Assembly (NCBI RefSeq): GCF_016907715.1
Contig: NZ_JAFBCM010000001.1
Span: 5,270,001-5,334,000, forward strand
Source of the DNA: Tenggerimyces flavus
GTDB taxonomy: Bacteria; Actinomycetota; Actinomycetes; Propionibacteriales; Actinopolymorphaceae
Direction of reading: 5' to 3'
Length of the DNA stretch: 64,000 nt
Shown here: one piece after another, positions 33,269 to 41,714 of the stretch
How positions within the stretch are numbered: position 1 is the stretch's first letter
Layout of the letters: every line of letters starts with the position of its first letter
Program-made: the position numbers and the translations under genes
The notes under the pieces: model-generated
Seen by the model: the letters and a program-made list of their open reading frames with translations, nothing else
What the model was told of the DNA's origin: nothing
The model's database searches: none

Positions 33269-33774
33269 TGAGCTGGCTGAGCACCCGCCAGTGGCGGCAG
33301 CACAAGGCGTTTCGCATCGCGCCGCCGCGCTGGCCCGAGGCCCAACGCGACGACCTGGCGTGGTACCTGAACGAGCTCGCGGAGCTCACCCAGCCAGCCG
33401 AGCAAGAACCAGTGCCCACCGGCGACACCCTGGACGACGGCTCGATGGCCACCGCGGCGACGCAGCTGTGGCGGGCGCAGCGCAAGCTCGCGCAGGGCAA
33501 GCCGGACTCGCAGTCCAAGCAGGCCGCACGCTACCTGCGGACCTGTGCCGAAGCGCTCGCCGAAGCCGGACTCACCGTCCAGGACCACGACGGCGAGCCG
33601 TTCCACGCCGGCAAGTCCATCGAGGTCCTCGTCTACTCCGAGGACCCGGACGTTGGCGCCGAGACCGTCGCCGAGACCGTACGCCCGGCCGTCTACCAGC
33701 ACGGCCGCCGGATCCAGACCGCCCAGGTGATCGTCGCCGTACCCACCGCCGACCCCGAGGACAGCCATGCGTGA
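33268..33774 (+). CDS. GrpE-like nucleotide exchange factor
   Basis: A 168-residue protein. The N-terminal two thirds are helical, with QLWRAQRKLAQ and QSKQAARYLRTCAEALAEAG. The last third (about residues 105-162: GEPFHAGKSIEVLVYSEDP, then RPAVYQHGRRIQTAQVIVAV) matches the small beta domain of GrpE, which opens the Hsp70 nucleotide cleft. It lies directly before the DnaK-like gene and overlaps it by 8 bases. Together these points support a dedicated exchange factor. It differs from housekeeping GrpE in having a short N-terminal helix. Confidence 0.75.
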   Translation: MSWLSTRQWRQHKAFRIAPPRWPEAQRDDLAWYLNELAELTQPAEQEPVPTGDTLDDGSMATAATQLWRAQRKLAQGKPDSQSKQAARYLRTCAEALAEAGLTVQDHDGEPFHAGKSIEVLVYSEDPDVGAETVAETVRPAVYQHGRRIQTAQVIVAVPTADPEDSHA

Positions 33775-36247
33775 CACGATCGACTTCGGCATCGACCTCG
33801 GGACCACCAACAGCGCGATCGCGGTGGCCGACGGCGACACGGTCACGGTGATCAAGAGCAACGACGACAGCCGCGACATCACCCCATCCGCGGTCTGGCT
33901 GCCGAGACCGGGGCTGATCCAGGTCGGCAAGAAGGCACGCGACCGAGCCGAGTTCGACCCGGACAACACCGCGGTCGAGTTCAAGCTGGAGATGGGTCTG
34001 GCCGACGCGGGCAAGAGCTTCGCCCGCGCGGGCGTACGGCTCACGCCGCCGCAGCTGTCCGCGGAGATCCTCAAGGCGCTCCGCGCCGACGCCGCCTCGT
34101 ACCTGAACGGCCCGCCGCCGACCGCAGCCGTGATCACCGTCCCAGCCTCGTTCTCGCTGAACCAGAACAAGGCGACGGTCGAGGCCGCGGTGCTGGCCGG
34201 GTTCGTGCCCGGGTGCCCGCTGGTGCAGGAGCCGACCGCCGCCGCGTTCGCGTACGGGTTCCGCGACGCCTCCGACCGCGCGTACTGGATGGTGTTCGAC
34301 TTCGGCGGCGGAACGTTCGACGCCGCTGTCGTGAGCAAGCGCGACGGCGACCTGCGGGTACTCAACCACGCCGGCGACTCCTACCTCGGCGGCAAGCTGA
34401 TCGACTGGGCGCTGGTCGACCGGGTGCTCGCGCCGGCCGCCGCCCGCGAGCTCGGGCTGACGAACTTCCGCCGCGACGACCCGGCCTGGCGGCACAGCTT
34501 CGCCCGGCTGAAGACGGCCGCCGAGGAGGCGAAGATCGCGCTGTCGCGGACCGCGTCGACCGCGGTCATGGTCGAGCTCGATACCCAATCAGGTATGACC
34601 GAGATGTTCGAGTACACGCTGACGAGAGGCGAGCTGGACCAAGTCGCGGAGCCGTACTACGTCCGCGCGATCAACCTCTGCCGCGAGGCGATGCGCGACA
34701 GCGGGCTGGCGGCGGACGCGATCGACAAGCTCCTGCTGGTCGGCGGCGTCACCCTGACGCCGGGGCTGCGCGAACGCCTCGCCGACCCCCAGGCCGGACT
34801 CGGGATCGAGCTCGACACCAGGCTCGACCCGACCACGGTGGTGGCGCACGGAGCCGCCGTTTTCGCCAGCACCGTAAGGCATCCCGCTCCGGCGGCGACG
34901 GCGCCCGCGGCCGGCGAGTACGGCGTCCAGCTCGCGTACGAGCCGAGCGTCACGACCACCACCCCGACCGTGGCCGGACGGCTGCGGGCCGGCCGCGAGC
35001 TGGACTGGACCGGGTTCTCCGTCGTGCTGGCGAATCCGGACGGCATGCCACCGTTCCGCTCGGCGAACATCGCGCTGAACCGGGCCGGCGCGTTCGCCGC
35101 CGAGGTGACCATCGACGAACGCCGGACGTCCCGCTTCACCCTCGAGCTGTACGACCCGACCGGGGCGCCGCAGAAGCTGACCCCGAACACGCTGTCGATC
35201 ACCCATCGCGAGGTCGAGTTCGGCGGCGCCCGGCTGACCCACTCGCTCGGCATCCAGCTGGCCGACCGCGGGTTCTCGCCGATCCTGCGCAAGGGCGCGG
35301 TCGTTCCGACGCAAGCCCGGGAGACGTTCCGGACCGCGCAGGCGCTGCACCGCCGCGACGACGAGGCGGTGATCCGGATCCCGGTCGTGCAGGGCGAGCG
35401 GCCCCGCGCGGATCGGAACCGACTGGTCGGCACACTCGAGATCCGCCCCGTCGACGTCCGGCTCGACCTGCCGGCCGGGACCGAGGTCGAGGTGACGTTC
35501 GAGGTCGACGCGTCGAACCTCGTCACCGTCGTCGCCGACGTCCCGCTGATCCAGGCGCAGTTCGAGGCCGAGATCGACCTCGACTCGATCCGTACGCCGA
35601 CCGCGGAGTCGCTGCACCAGCAGCTCGCGGAGGCGGAGCGCCGCCTCGACGAGGCACGCGCGTCGGACGACCTCCCGGAGGTGCGCGAACGGCTGGCCAA
35701 GCTGGAGGCAGAGGGCACGCTGACCACCGTCCGCGAACAGGTCCGAGCTGCCTCGACCGACGCCGGCGCGGCCGCGACCGCGGAGGACCGGCTGCGCGAC
35801 CTGCACGCCCAGTTGGACGACGTGGGTGACGCCGCGAAGCTGCCGCCGCTCGTACGGCAGCTGTTGGAGCTGCTCGACGAGGCCAGTGCGCTGGCCGCGC
35901 GGACGAACGCCGCCCGCGACGACCAGGAGCTCGCGCAGCTGCGCGAGCAGGCCCAGCGCGCGATCGACGAGCAGGATCTCCGGGCGGTCCAGGTCCAGAT
36001 CGAGCGGACGACCGCGTTCCTCGTCCGGCTCGAGAGCCGCCAGCCTGGGTGGCCGTCGCGGCTGTTCTACGGCATCACCGAGCAGCCCGGTCTGCTGCCG
36101 CCGACGCGGGAGGCGGACGACCTGGTGCGGGAGGGCAACCAGGCGATCTCGGCCGGCGACGAACGCGCGTTGGAACGGGTCAACCAGCGGCTCGTCCGGC
36201 TGATCCCGCAGGACGAGCAGAGCAAGATCATCGGGCTGATCAAGTGA
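33767..36247 (+). CDS. DnaK-like Hsp70 with divergent substrate domain and coiled-coil tail
   Basis: An 826-residue Hsp70, longer than DnaK (about 620-640). The ATPase is intact: GIDLGTTNSAIAVADGDTV (about residues 5-23), VFDFGGGTFDAAVVSK (about 176-191) and LLVGGVTLTPGLRERL (about 323-338). VQEPTAAAFAYGF is conserved too. The substrate-binding part (about 385-600) is unusual: an extra beta-rich segment precedes a recognisable GTLEIRPVDVRLDLPAGTEV and EVTFEVDASNLVTVVADV. From about 605 to the end the chain is charged and coiled-coil-like. The stop overlaps the GTG of the next gene. Its dedicated neighbours suggest a specialised chaperone, not the housekeeping one. Confidence 0.88.
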   Translation: MRDTIDFGIDLGTTNSAIAVADGDTVTVIKSNDDSRDITPSAVWLPRPGLIQVGKKARDRAEFDPDNTAVEFKLEMGLADAGKSFARAGVRLTPPQLSAEILKALRADAASYLNGPPPTAAVITVPASFSLNQNKATVEAAVLAGFVPGCPLVQEPTAAAFAYGFRDASDRAYWMVFDFGGGTFDAAVVSKRDGDLRVLNHAGDSYLGGKLIDWALVDRVLAPAAARELGLTNFRRDDPAWRHSFARLKTAAEEAKIALSRTASTAVMVELDTQSGMTEMFEYTLTRGELDQVAEPYYVRAINLCREAMRDSGLAADAIDKLLLVGGVTLTPGLRERLADPQAGLGIELDTRLDPTTVVAHGAAVFASTVRHPAPAATAPAAGEYGVQLAYEPSVTTTTPTVAGRLRAGRELDWTGFSVVLANPDGMPPFRSANIALNRAGAFAAEVTIDERRTSRFTLELYDPTGAPQKLTPNTLSITHREVEFGGARLTHSLGIQLADRGFSPILRKGAVVPTQARETFRTAQALHRRDDEAVIRIPVVQGERPRADRNRLVGTLEIRPVDVRLDLPAGTEVEVTFEVDASNLVTVVADVPLIQAQFEAEIDLDSIRTPTAESLHQQLAEAERRLDEARASDDLPEVRERLAKLEAEGTLTTVREQVRAASTDAGAAATAEDRLRDLHAQLDDVGDAAKLPPLVRQLLELLDEASALAARTNAARDDQELAQLREQAQRAIDEQDLRAVQVQIERTTAFLVRLESRQPGWPSRLFYGITEQPGLLPPTREADDLVREGNQAISAGDERALERVNQRLVRLIPQDEQSKIIGLIK

Positions 36248-37176
36248 CCGTTCTCGACGTGCTGCAGGCGCAACTCGCGCTGAGCCGTGCCGCCGAGGCC
36301 GCGCAGCGGGGTTCCCTCGAGTCGGCTGGCGACGAACTGGTCGCGCTCGACGAGGCGGGCGCCGCCACGCCGGAGCTGCTGGACCTGTTGGCGCGGATCC
36401 GCGCGCAGCAGGAACGGTGGTCGGAGGCCGACACGTACTGGGCCCGCTTGCAGGACCTGCGGCCGGACGACCCTGCCGCCGCCGCGGGGCGCGAGACCGT
36501 CGCGGCGATCGTCGCGGGCCGCCGCCGACCTCGGCCGGTCGCGCCCGTTGCGGGCGCGGTCGCGGGCGTCGCGGTGGTCGCGGCACTGGCGTTCGGGGCG
36601 GTACGGCTCGGCGACGTCGACCAGCCACCCACCCGGCCGGCTGCCCAGTCGACCGGCTCCCCTGTTCCCACGGCCGATCCGACGGTGAACGCGGACCGGG
36701 AGCGTGCGGAGGAGCTGGCCGCGCAACTCGCCGCGATCGAGGCGCGGAGTCGTTCCGACGCGGCCGCGCTGGCTGCCAAGCTGGACCAGCTCTCACGGCA
36801 GGTCGCCGGCCCGGGCGTCGTCGTCCGCCGGCAGTCGGGTGCCGTGCGGGTCCTCTTCTCCCAGGGGCTGTACGCGTACGGCACCGCGCTGACTCCCACG
36901 GGCCGCGATGCCCTTACGGCGTTGGGGAAACGCCTCAGCGGGCTGGACGCCGCGATCACCGTCGTCGGCCACTCGGTCGCCCTCCCCGACAAGCCGACGG
37001 GCGGCTCCACGACCGCACTCGCCCGCGCCCGGACCGCGACCCGAGAGCTGAGCGAGGCGTCTGGTCTCCCCCTCGCCGCCTTCACATTGCAGGCCGCCGA
37101 CCAGCGCGAGACCCCGTTCCGGACGGCTCGCCAGAACCGCACCGTCACCGTGCTGCTCACCCCGCGCGCGGCGTAG
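36244..37176 (+). CDS. TPR-like / membrane / OmpA-like wall-binding protein
   Basis: A 310-residue protein. Residues 1-85 are alpha-helical with TPR character (LALSRAAEAAQRGSLESAGD, then RWSEADTYWARLQDLRPDDP). One membrane span follows (about 100-122), then a Pro/Thr linker, a coiled coil (RERAEELAAQLAAIEARSRS) and a C-terminal OmpA/MotB-like domain (about 196-309: LTPTGRDALTALGKRLSGLD, VVGHSV, LARARTATRELSEASGLPL, RQNRTVTVLL). In a Gram-positive cell such a domain would bind peptidoglycan outside. GTG at 36244 overlaps the Hsp70 stop. Known OmpA-like proteins use it as a wall anchor; the link to an Hsp70 is unusual. Confidence 0.75.
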   Translation: MTVLDVLQAQLALSRAAEAAQRGSLESAGDELVALDEAGAATPELLDLLARIRAQQERWSEADTYWARLQDLRPDDPAAAAGRETVAAIVAGRRRPRPVAPVAGAVAGVAVVAALAFGAVRLGDVDQPPTRPAAQSTGSPVPTADPTVNADRERAEELAAQLAAIEARSRSDAAALAAKLDQLSRQVAGPGVVVRRQSGAVRVLFSQGLYAYGTALTPTGRDALTALGKRLSGLDAAITVVGHSVALPDKPTGGSTTALARARTATRELSEASGLPLAAFTLQAADQRETPFRTARQNRTVTVLLTPRAA

Positions 37177-37275
37177 GTATCGGCGCGGAACGCATTGGGC
37201 AGGTTCCCCGTCAGAAGACACGGCGAGCCTCGGATACGGTTCGCGAGGCATTTCCAGGCGTGAGCGGGCGGAGTT

Positions 37276-38427
37276 ATGGATCGACTGCAGTCCAGGCGGC
37301 AAGGCGTACGGACGATGACCATCCTGCTGATCGTGAACCTCGTCCTCGGCGGCGCGGGGATCGCGGCCGCGCTGACGATCGGGACGACGGGCAGCACGAC
37401 GACGTCCGACGCACCGACGCAGCCCGCCGAGACCTCCGATCCCACGACGGCGCCCACGCCCGAGCCGGAGCCCTCGACTGAGCCGACCGACGACGACCAG
37501 CCGCCCGAGCCGAGCGCCGAGCTCGTCAAGCTCCAGGAGGGGCTGAAGCGGGCCGGGTACGCGTGCTACCAAGCCGTCACCGAGCCCATTCTCGTGCACA
37601 GCTGCTACCTCGAGCCCGGCACGCGAAGCCTGGATGAGCAGCAGCTCCACATCCAGACCGGCCCGGACGGCAAGATCGCGGCGATCGAGGTCAAGATCAG
37701 CTACTTCGAGGACACGAAGGCCTCGCTGGCGCTGTTCCAGAAGACCGTGCACGCCCTCGAGGGCACGCTGCTCGACCAGGCCGAGGCCGCCAAGGTGCTG
37801 AACGGCCGTACCGACGACCAGGTCTCCGGCGCCGGCACGCACAACAACCAGACGCTCGCCTGGGGAACGTCGCGCCTCTTCGTCTCCGACGACAAGCGGG
37901 CGTACTACCTCGACCTCGCCGCCAAGGGCAAGAAGGAAACGCCGATCGCGCACGGCAGCACGGCCGTGACGATCGCGGATCTGAAGAAGAACTACGAAGG
38001 CAAGAAGTTCACCTGCAAGATCGACACCAAGCTCGAGTCGCTCAAGTGCCAGCAGCGGGAGAAGGGCGCGGTTTACACGATCCTCGCGTTCGACCCCTGC
38101 CTGACCGACGCCGAGAAGTACGAGCTGATCTGCCGCGACCACACGGCGTACAGCGTCAGCGCGAGTGTCGGGTTCGGCAACAACCTGCCCAACGCGCAGT
38201 ACGAGCGGATCTTCGAGTTTCTCGTCACCAGTACGGACTTCACGATGGGTGGCATGAGCCCCGAGACGCAGACGTGGCTGACGACGAGCCTGAACGACTC
38301 CGAGGCGCGGGTGCACCGGGCCGACTTCCAGCAGATGCACCTCAGCACCGAGCCCGGCGCCGGGGTGTACGAAGAGTTCCCGAACGTGTTCCAGGTCGAA
38401 GTGACGGGTCACAACCTCACGCAGTAA
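37276..38427 (+). CDS. Membrane-anchored extracellular protein of unknown family
   Basis: A 383-residue protein that I do not recognise. One N-terminal span (MTILLIVNLVLGGAGIAAAL, about residues 14-33) is followed by a Pro/Thr/Glu-rich stalk (about 40-80) and a soluble domain of about 300 residues with six cysteines that could form disulfides outside the cell. It follows the OmpA-like gene by 99 bases on the same strand, and a GGCGGAG sits before its ATG. By placement it may be an exported partner or client of the Hsp70 system, but the gap could also hold its own promoter. Confidence 0.6.
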   Translation: MDRLQSRRQGVRTMTILLIVNLVLGGAGIAAALTIGTTGSTTTSDAPTQPAETSDPTTAPTPEPEPSTEPTDDDQPPEPSAELVKLQEGLKRAGYACYQAVTEPILVHSCYLEPGTRSLDEQQLHIQTGPDGKIAAIEVKISYFEDTKASLALFQKTVHALEGTLLDQAEAAKVLNGRTDDQVSGAGTHNNQTLAWGTSRLFVSDDKRAYYLDLAAKGKKETPIAHGSTAVTIADLKKNYEGKKFTCKIDTKLESLKCQQREKGAVYTILAFDPCLTDAEKYELICRDHTAYSVSASVGFGNNLPNAQYERIFEFLVTSTDFTMGGMSPETQTWLTTSLNDSEARVHRADFQQMHLSTEPGAGVYEEFPNVFQVEVTGHNLTQ

Positions 38428-38446
38428 GGGCATTCGGGGGGGGAGC

Positions 38447-38879
38447 ATGCTCGGCCTGTGGATTCTCTACGGGCTCGCGGTGCTGATCGGCATCGCCGTA
38501 CCACTCACGCTGATCGTCCGGGATCGTCTTGTGGATGGCGCAAGGATGGACGAGGCGATCGGCCAGCTCGACCAGGATCCGAAGACGTTGGGCATGCTCA
38601 GCGGCGGACCCGGACGCATGGTCGACGCGATGGTGACCGACCTGGTCGAACGTGGATTGGCCCAAGCGGACAACGGGAAACTCACGTTGACCGCTGAGAC
38701 CGAGCGGCAGGTCACGATCCCGCGCGACGATCGGGATGATGCTCGCTGGAACGGACTCCGACAGCGTGTGGCGACTCTCGCGGCGTCGTGGCGAGGAAGG
38801 CGGCGCCGAGCTGCTCGGTTGGGCGGTCGTGGACACGGCCGGCGACCTCGCCGACGGCGGCGGCTCCTCCTCCGACTAG
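38447..38879 (+). pseudogene. TIGR04222-like small membrane protein, frameshifted
   Basis: The first part (ATG 38447 to about 38720) encodes LWILYGLAVLIGIAVPLTLI, one membrane span, then LSGGPGRMVDAMVTDLVERG, the conserved helix of the TIGR04222 membrane family. After about base 38725 the reading frame changes to Arg-rich noise with poor third-position GC, while another frame opens with good codon use and reads GEEGGAELLGWAVVDTAGDL and DGGGSSSD before a stop at 38877-38879. This fits one frameshift between 38715 and 38765, real or a sequencing error. Taken unshifted, the frame would run to 38992, deep into the convergent MFS gene; shifted, it overlaps only 4 bases. Confidence 0.6.
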
Positions 38880-40078
38880 GCGTTGGCTCGTCGCCAGGTC
38901 TGCCAGACGCCGAGCGCGAAGAGGACGCCGAGCGTGCCGATGACGCCGAGGACGAGATGCGGTCGCGCGTACTCCGCGGCGAGCCCGGCTAGCGCGACGC
39001 CGAGGCCCTGCGCGACGCGCAGCGCCGTGACCGCGAGCCCGAACGCCTGGCCGCGCCGGTCGTCGGGAACGGCGAGGACGAACGTGGTCGACGCGACCAG
39101 ATTGTACGAGGCGCCCAGGCCAGACAGGACGAACAGCGCTGCGACGACGGGCAAGGGCGGGTTGACGAAGCAGACGACGAGCGGGAGGCAGCTCGCCACC
39201 GCCATCGGCGGCATCATCCGCAGCCGAAGGGGCTTGTCCAGTCTGCCGAGCGCCAGCATGCCTGCTGCTGAGCCGACGGCGTACGAGGCGAACAGCAGCC
39301 CGACCGCGAGCGGACCGCCGCCCAGGCCTTTCGCGTACGGCGTCGCGAGTGCCTCGCCGGTGACGTAGAAGCCGGAGACGCAGGCGAACGCGACGAGCGC
39401 CCTGAGCTTGAGGTCGCCCCAGACCAGCCCGGCGCCGGCGACGACGTCGCTCCACCAGCCGCGCTTGACCACTTCCTGGTCCCCCGCGGCGGCGGGACGG
39501 GGGCGTACCCGCCACCACACGATGCCGGCCGCGAACACGAACGTGGCCGCGTCCACCAGCAGCGCGCCACTCGTCCCCATCGTGGCGACCAGTCCCCCGC
39601 CGCCGACGAAGCCGATGACGAGCGCGATCTGGAAGACGGTCTGCATCGCCGCCTGGCCGGCCGGATAGGCGTCCTCGCCGAGCACCTGCGGCAACAGCGA
39701 CCCGCGGGCGGCGGTGGCGGGCGAGCCGACGAGTTGGACGGCTACCAGGAGGGCGACGACGAGCAGGAGCGGCATGTTCGGGACCGCCATGAGCGCGACC
39801 AGCCCAGCGCGGGCGGCGTCGCACACGATCATGACGGCTCTTCGCGGGTAGCGGTCGGCCAAGCCGGAGAGCAGCGGCCCGCCGATCAGGTCGGGCAGGA
39901 ACGTCAGCGCATACGTGAGCGCCGTCCAAGCCGGCGACCCCGTCCGGTCGTAGACGAGAATCGACAACGCCACCCGGGCCAGCTGATCCCCCGCGACCGA
40001 GACCGTGTAGGCCGCGAACAGCGCCTGAAACTCCCGCACCCCGAACACGGCGCGATAACTGACCGCGTGCCCCTCCAT
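38876..40078 (-). CDS. MFS transporter (EntS-like exporter)
   Basis: A 400-residue, 12-span major facilitator. It opens with MEGHAVSYRAVFGVREFQAL and FAAYTVSVAGDQLARVALSI, the usual helix-1 form of exporters such as EntS. The loop 2-3 motif is LADRYPRRAVM and helix 5 carries GFVGGGGLVATMG. It overlaps the convergent frameshifted gene by four bases. It has no co-directional partner: the PhyH-like gene upstream on the same strand starts 79 bases earlier and may be co-transcribed. Substrate unknown. Confidence 0.88.
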   Translation of the reverse strand: MEGHAVSYRAVFGVREFQALFAAYTVSVAGDQLARVALSILVYDRTGSPAWTALTYALTFLPDLIGGPLLSGLADRYPRRAVMIVCDAARAGLVALMAVPNMPLLLVVALLVAVQLVGSPATAARGSLLPQVLGEDAYPAGQAAMQTVFQIALVIGFVGGGGLVATMGTSGALLVDAATFVFAAGIVWWRVRPRPAAAGDQEVVKRGWWSDVVAGAGLVWGDLKLRALVAFACVSGFYVTGEALATPYAKGLGGGPLAVGLLFASYAVGSAAGMLALGRLDKPLRLRMMPPMAVASCLPLVVCFVNPPLPVVAALFVLSGLGASYNLVASTTFVLAVPDDRRGQAFGLAVTALRVAQGLGVALAGLAAEYARPHLVLGVIGTLGVLFALGVWQTWRRANA

Positions 40079-40157
40079 ACCAACCCCCGAACACCCAGCC
40101 GACCAAAGAACGCGATCGTGCCACGAATCCCCTCGCCGACCCGCCTGGCGTCAGGTT

Positions 40158-40856
40158 TCAGCCACGGTGAGGACGATGCTCCTGGTCGGCGAGGGCGATG
40201 GGCTGCCGTGCTTGTGCGGTGACTCCATCGAAGACGCCGGGTGGTGCGACCACTTGTCGCTGCCGGGGCGTGAGTCGTTCGAGGTCCCGTTCCGCCCAGC
40301 GGTAGTCGAGCCAGCTGGCATGTCCTGGGGCGTACTTGTAGAACAGCGCGCGACGGACGCTTGGGCCGGCCCAGTCGAGCGAGCCATGCGTCAGCGCCTC
40401 GGTGAAGATCACGGCGTCTCCTGCGCGGAGCTCGGCATGGGCGAGGTGCTCGCGCACAGCGGTGGCGGCCTGGTCGAGGTACGGGGAGGAGAAGTTCGCC
40501 TTGTGACTGCCGGGAACACACACGAACCCGCCGGCGTCGGCAGGGACGTCGGTGAGCGCGTAGCTGACCACGGTGAGCCCGGCGGAGATGACTCCGTTGC
40601 GCACGTGGTACCAGGCGCAGTTGGGGGCTCGGTTGTCCGGTTCGCCGTGCAGCCCGAGCCCCGGCGAGCCGTCCATCATCTGGATCCCGTAGCTGTGGTC
40701 GAGTCGTACGTAGTCATCGACGAATGCGAGCAGATACGGCAGGATCCGCTCGTCATCGATCAGATCGACGAACGGCTGACCGAGGTCGGGCAGCCACTCC
40801 AGCCGGCCCTTGCGCCCCTGGTCGTCGAGGTCTTCCAGCCCGAGGTCGTCGAGCAC
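40158..40856 (-). CDS. Phytanoyl-CoA dioxygenase (PhyH) family protein
   Basis: A 232-residue Fe(II)/2-oxoglutarate oxygenase of the PhyH fold, a family that hydroxylates lipids, amino acids and natural products. Metal ligands appear as LHGEPDN (H-x-E in place of the common H-x-D) and the distal histidine in THGSLDW; the 2-oxoglutarate arginine is in VRRALFYKY. GGFVCVPGSHKANF is the typical strand before the second half. The start is GTG at 40856; the frame upstream closes after ten codons, so the protein lacks the usual N-terminal 'fill in' region and is somewhat short. It precedes the MFS gene on the same strand, possibly as an operon. Confidence 0.82.
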   Translation of the reverse strand: MLDDLGLEDLDDQGRKGRLEWLPDLGQPFVDLIDDERILPYLLAFVDDYVRLDHSYGIQMMDGSPGLGLHGEPDNRAPNCAWYHVRNGVISAGLTVVSYALTDVPADAGGFVCVPGSHKANFSSPYLDQAATAVREHLAHAELRAGDAVIFTEALTHGSLDWAGPSVRRALFYKYAPGHASWLDYRWAERDLERLTPRQRQVVAPPGVFDGVTAQARQPIALADQEHRPHRG

Positions 40857-40925
40857 GGCACACGTCCGTCCGCGACCGAGCGAAACTCAATGGCCGGTAC
40901 GGGCCGCAGGTGTGAGGATCGCACG

Positions 40926-41714
40926 ATGGTGACGGACTCCAGCGCCGAGCAACGCGAGATCTGGGACCGGATCGCTGCCGGCTGGAGCCCGGACGAGGCA
41001 GTGGAGACCGAAGCCACCACTCCCATGATCGACTTCCTCGCTCAGCTGGCCGGCGAGGGTCCAGCATTGGAGTTCGCCATCGGTACGGGGAGGATCGCGG
41101 TCCCGCTGGCCCGGCGTGGCGTTCGCGTGGCCGGGATCGACGTGTCACCGGCGATGATCGACGTCCTCCATGCCGCGATGCCAGCCGACGAGTTGCCCGC
41201 GACCGTAGGAAGCATGGCCACCGCCGACGCCCCCGGGCGGGACTACCGGCTCGTCTACCTCATCGCCAACGCGATCAGCTGCCTGCTGCACCAGGACGAG
41301 CAGATCGCCTGCTTCCAGAACGCCGCCCGGCATCTGCGACCCGGCGGTCACTTCGTGATCCAGGTCTGGGTTCCCCAGCTGCGCCTGCTACCCCCGGGCC
41401 AGACCGTGGTACCAGGAACGGTCAGCGACGACCAGCTCATCTTCGACACCTACGACCTCGTCACCCAGCGCCTGGTCTCCCACCACTACCGGCTGGACAA
41501 CGGCAAGGTCGTCGAGACCGGGTCGACTCCCCATCGTTACGTCTGGCCCTCCGAGCTGGACGTCATGGCCAAGCTGGCGGAGCTCGACCTGGTGGCACGC
41601 TATGCCGGCTGGGACCGAGCCGAGTTCACCGGCGACAGCTACTCCAGCGTCTCCGTCTGGTCGAAGCCAACGGTGAGGACGACGTTTCCGATCTTGCGGC
41701 CGGACTCGACGTAG
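40926..41714 (+). CDS. Class I SAM-dependent methyltransferase
   Basis: A 262-residue Rossmann-fold methyltransferase. Motif I is ALEFAIGTGRIAVPLARRGV (about residues 47-66), motif II VAGIDVSPAMI, and the post-II region DYRLVYLIANAISCLLHQDE; motif III follows as HLRPGGHFVIQVWVP. The C-terminal sheet (YRLDNGKVVETG, then LVARYAGWDRAEFTGDSYSS) matches small-molecule methyltransferases. The ATG at 40926 is used; upstream frame is a shadow of the PhyH-like gene. The last 76 bases overlap the convergent oxidoreductase gene, an unusually long overlap that adds a tail after the normal end of the fold. Confidence 0.85.
   Translation: MVTDSSAEQREIWDRIAAGWSPDEAVETEATTPMIDFLAQLAGEGPALEFAIGTGRIAVPLARRGVRVAGIDVSPAMIDVLHAAMPADELPATVGSMATADAPGRDYRLVYLIANAISCLLHQDEQIACFQNAARHLRPGGHFVIQVWVPQLRLLPPGQTVVPGTVSDDQLIFDTYDLVTQRLVSHHYRLDNGKVVETGSTPHRYVWPSELDVMAKLAELDLVARYAGWDRAEFTGDSYSSVSVWSKPTVRTTFPILRPDST

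Noticed and set aside
31070-37176. The Hsp70 operon considered as a Zorya-type defence system
   Set aside because: An OmpA-like wall-binding protein is shared with Zorya, but there is no ZorA motor-like protein, helicase or nuclease in the operon.
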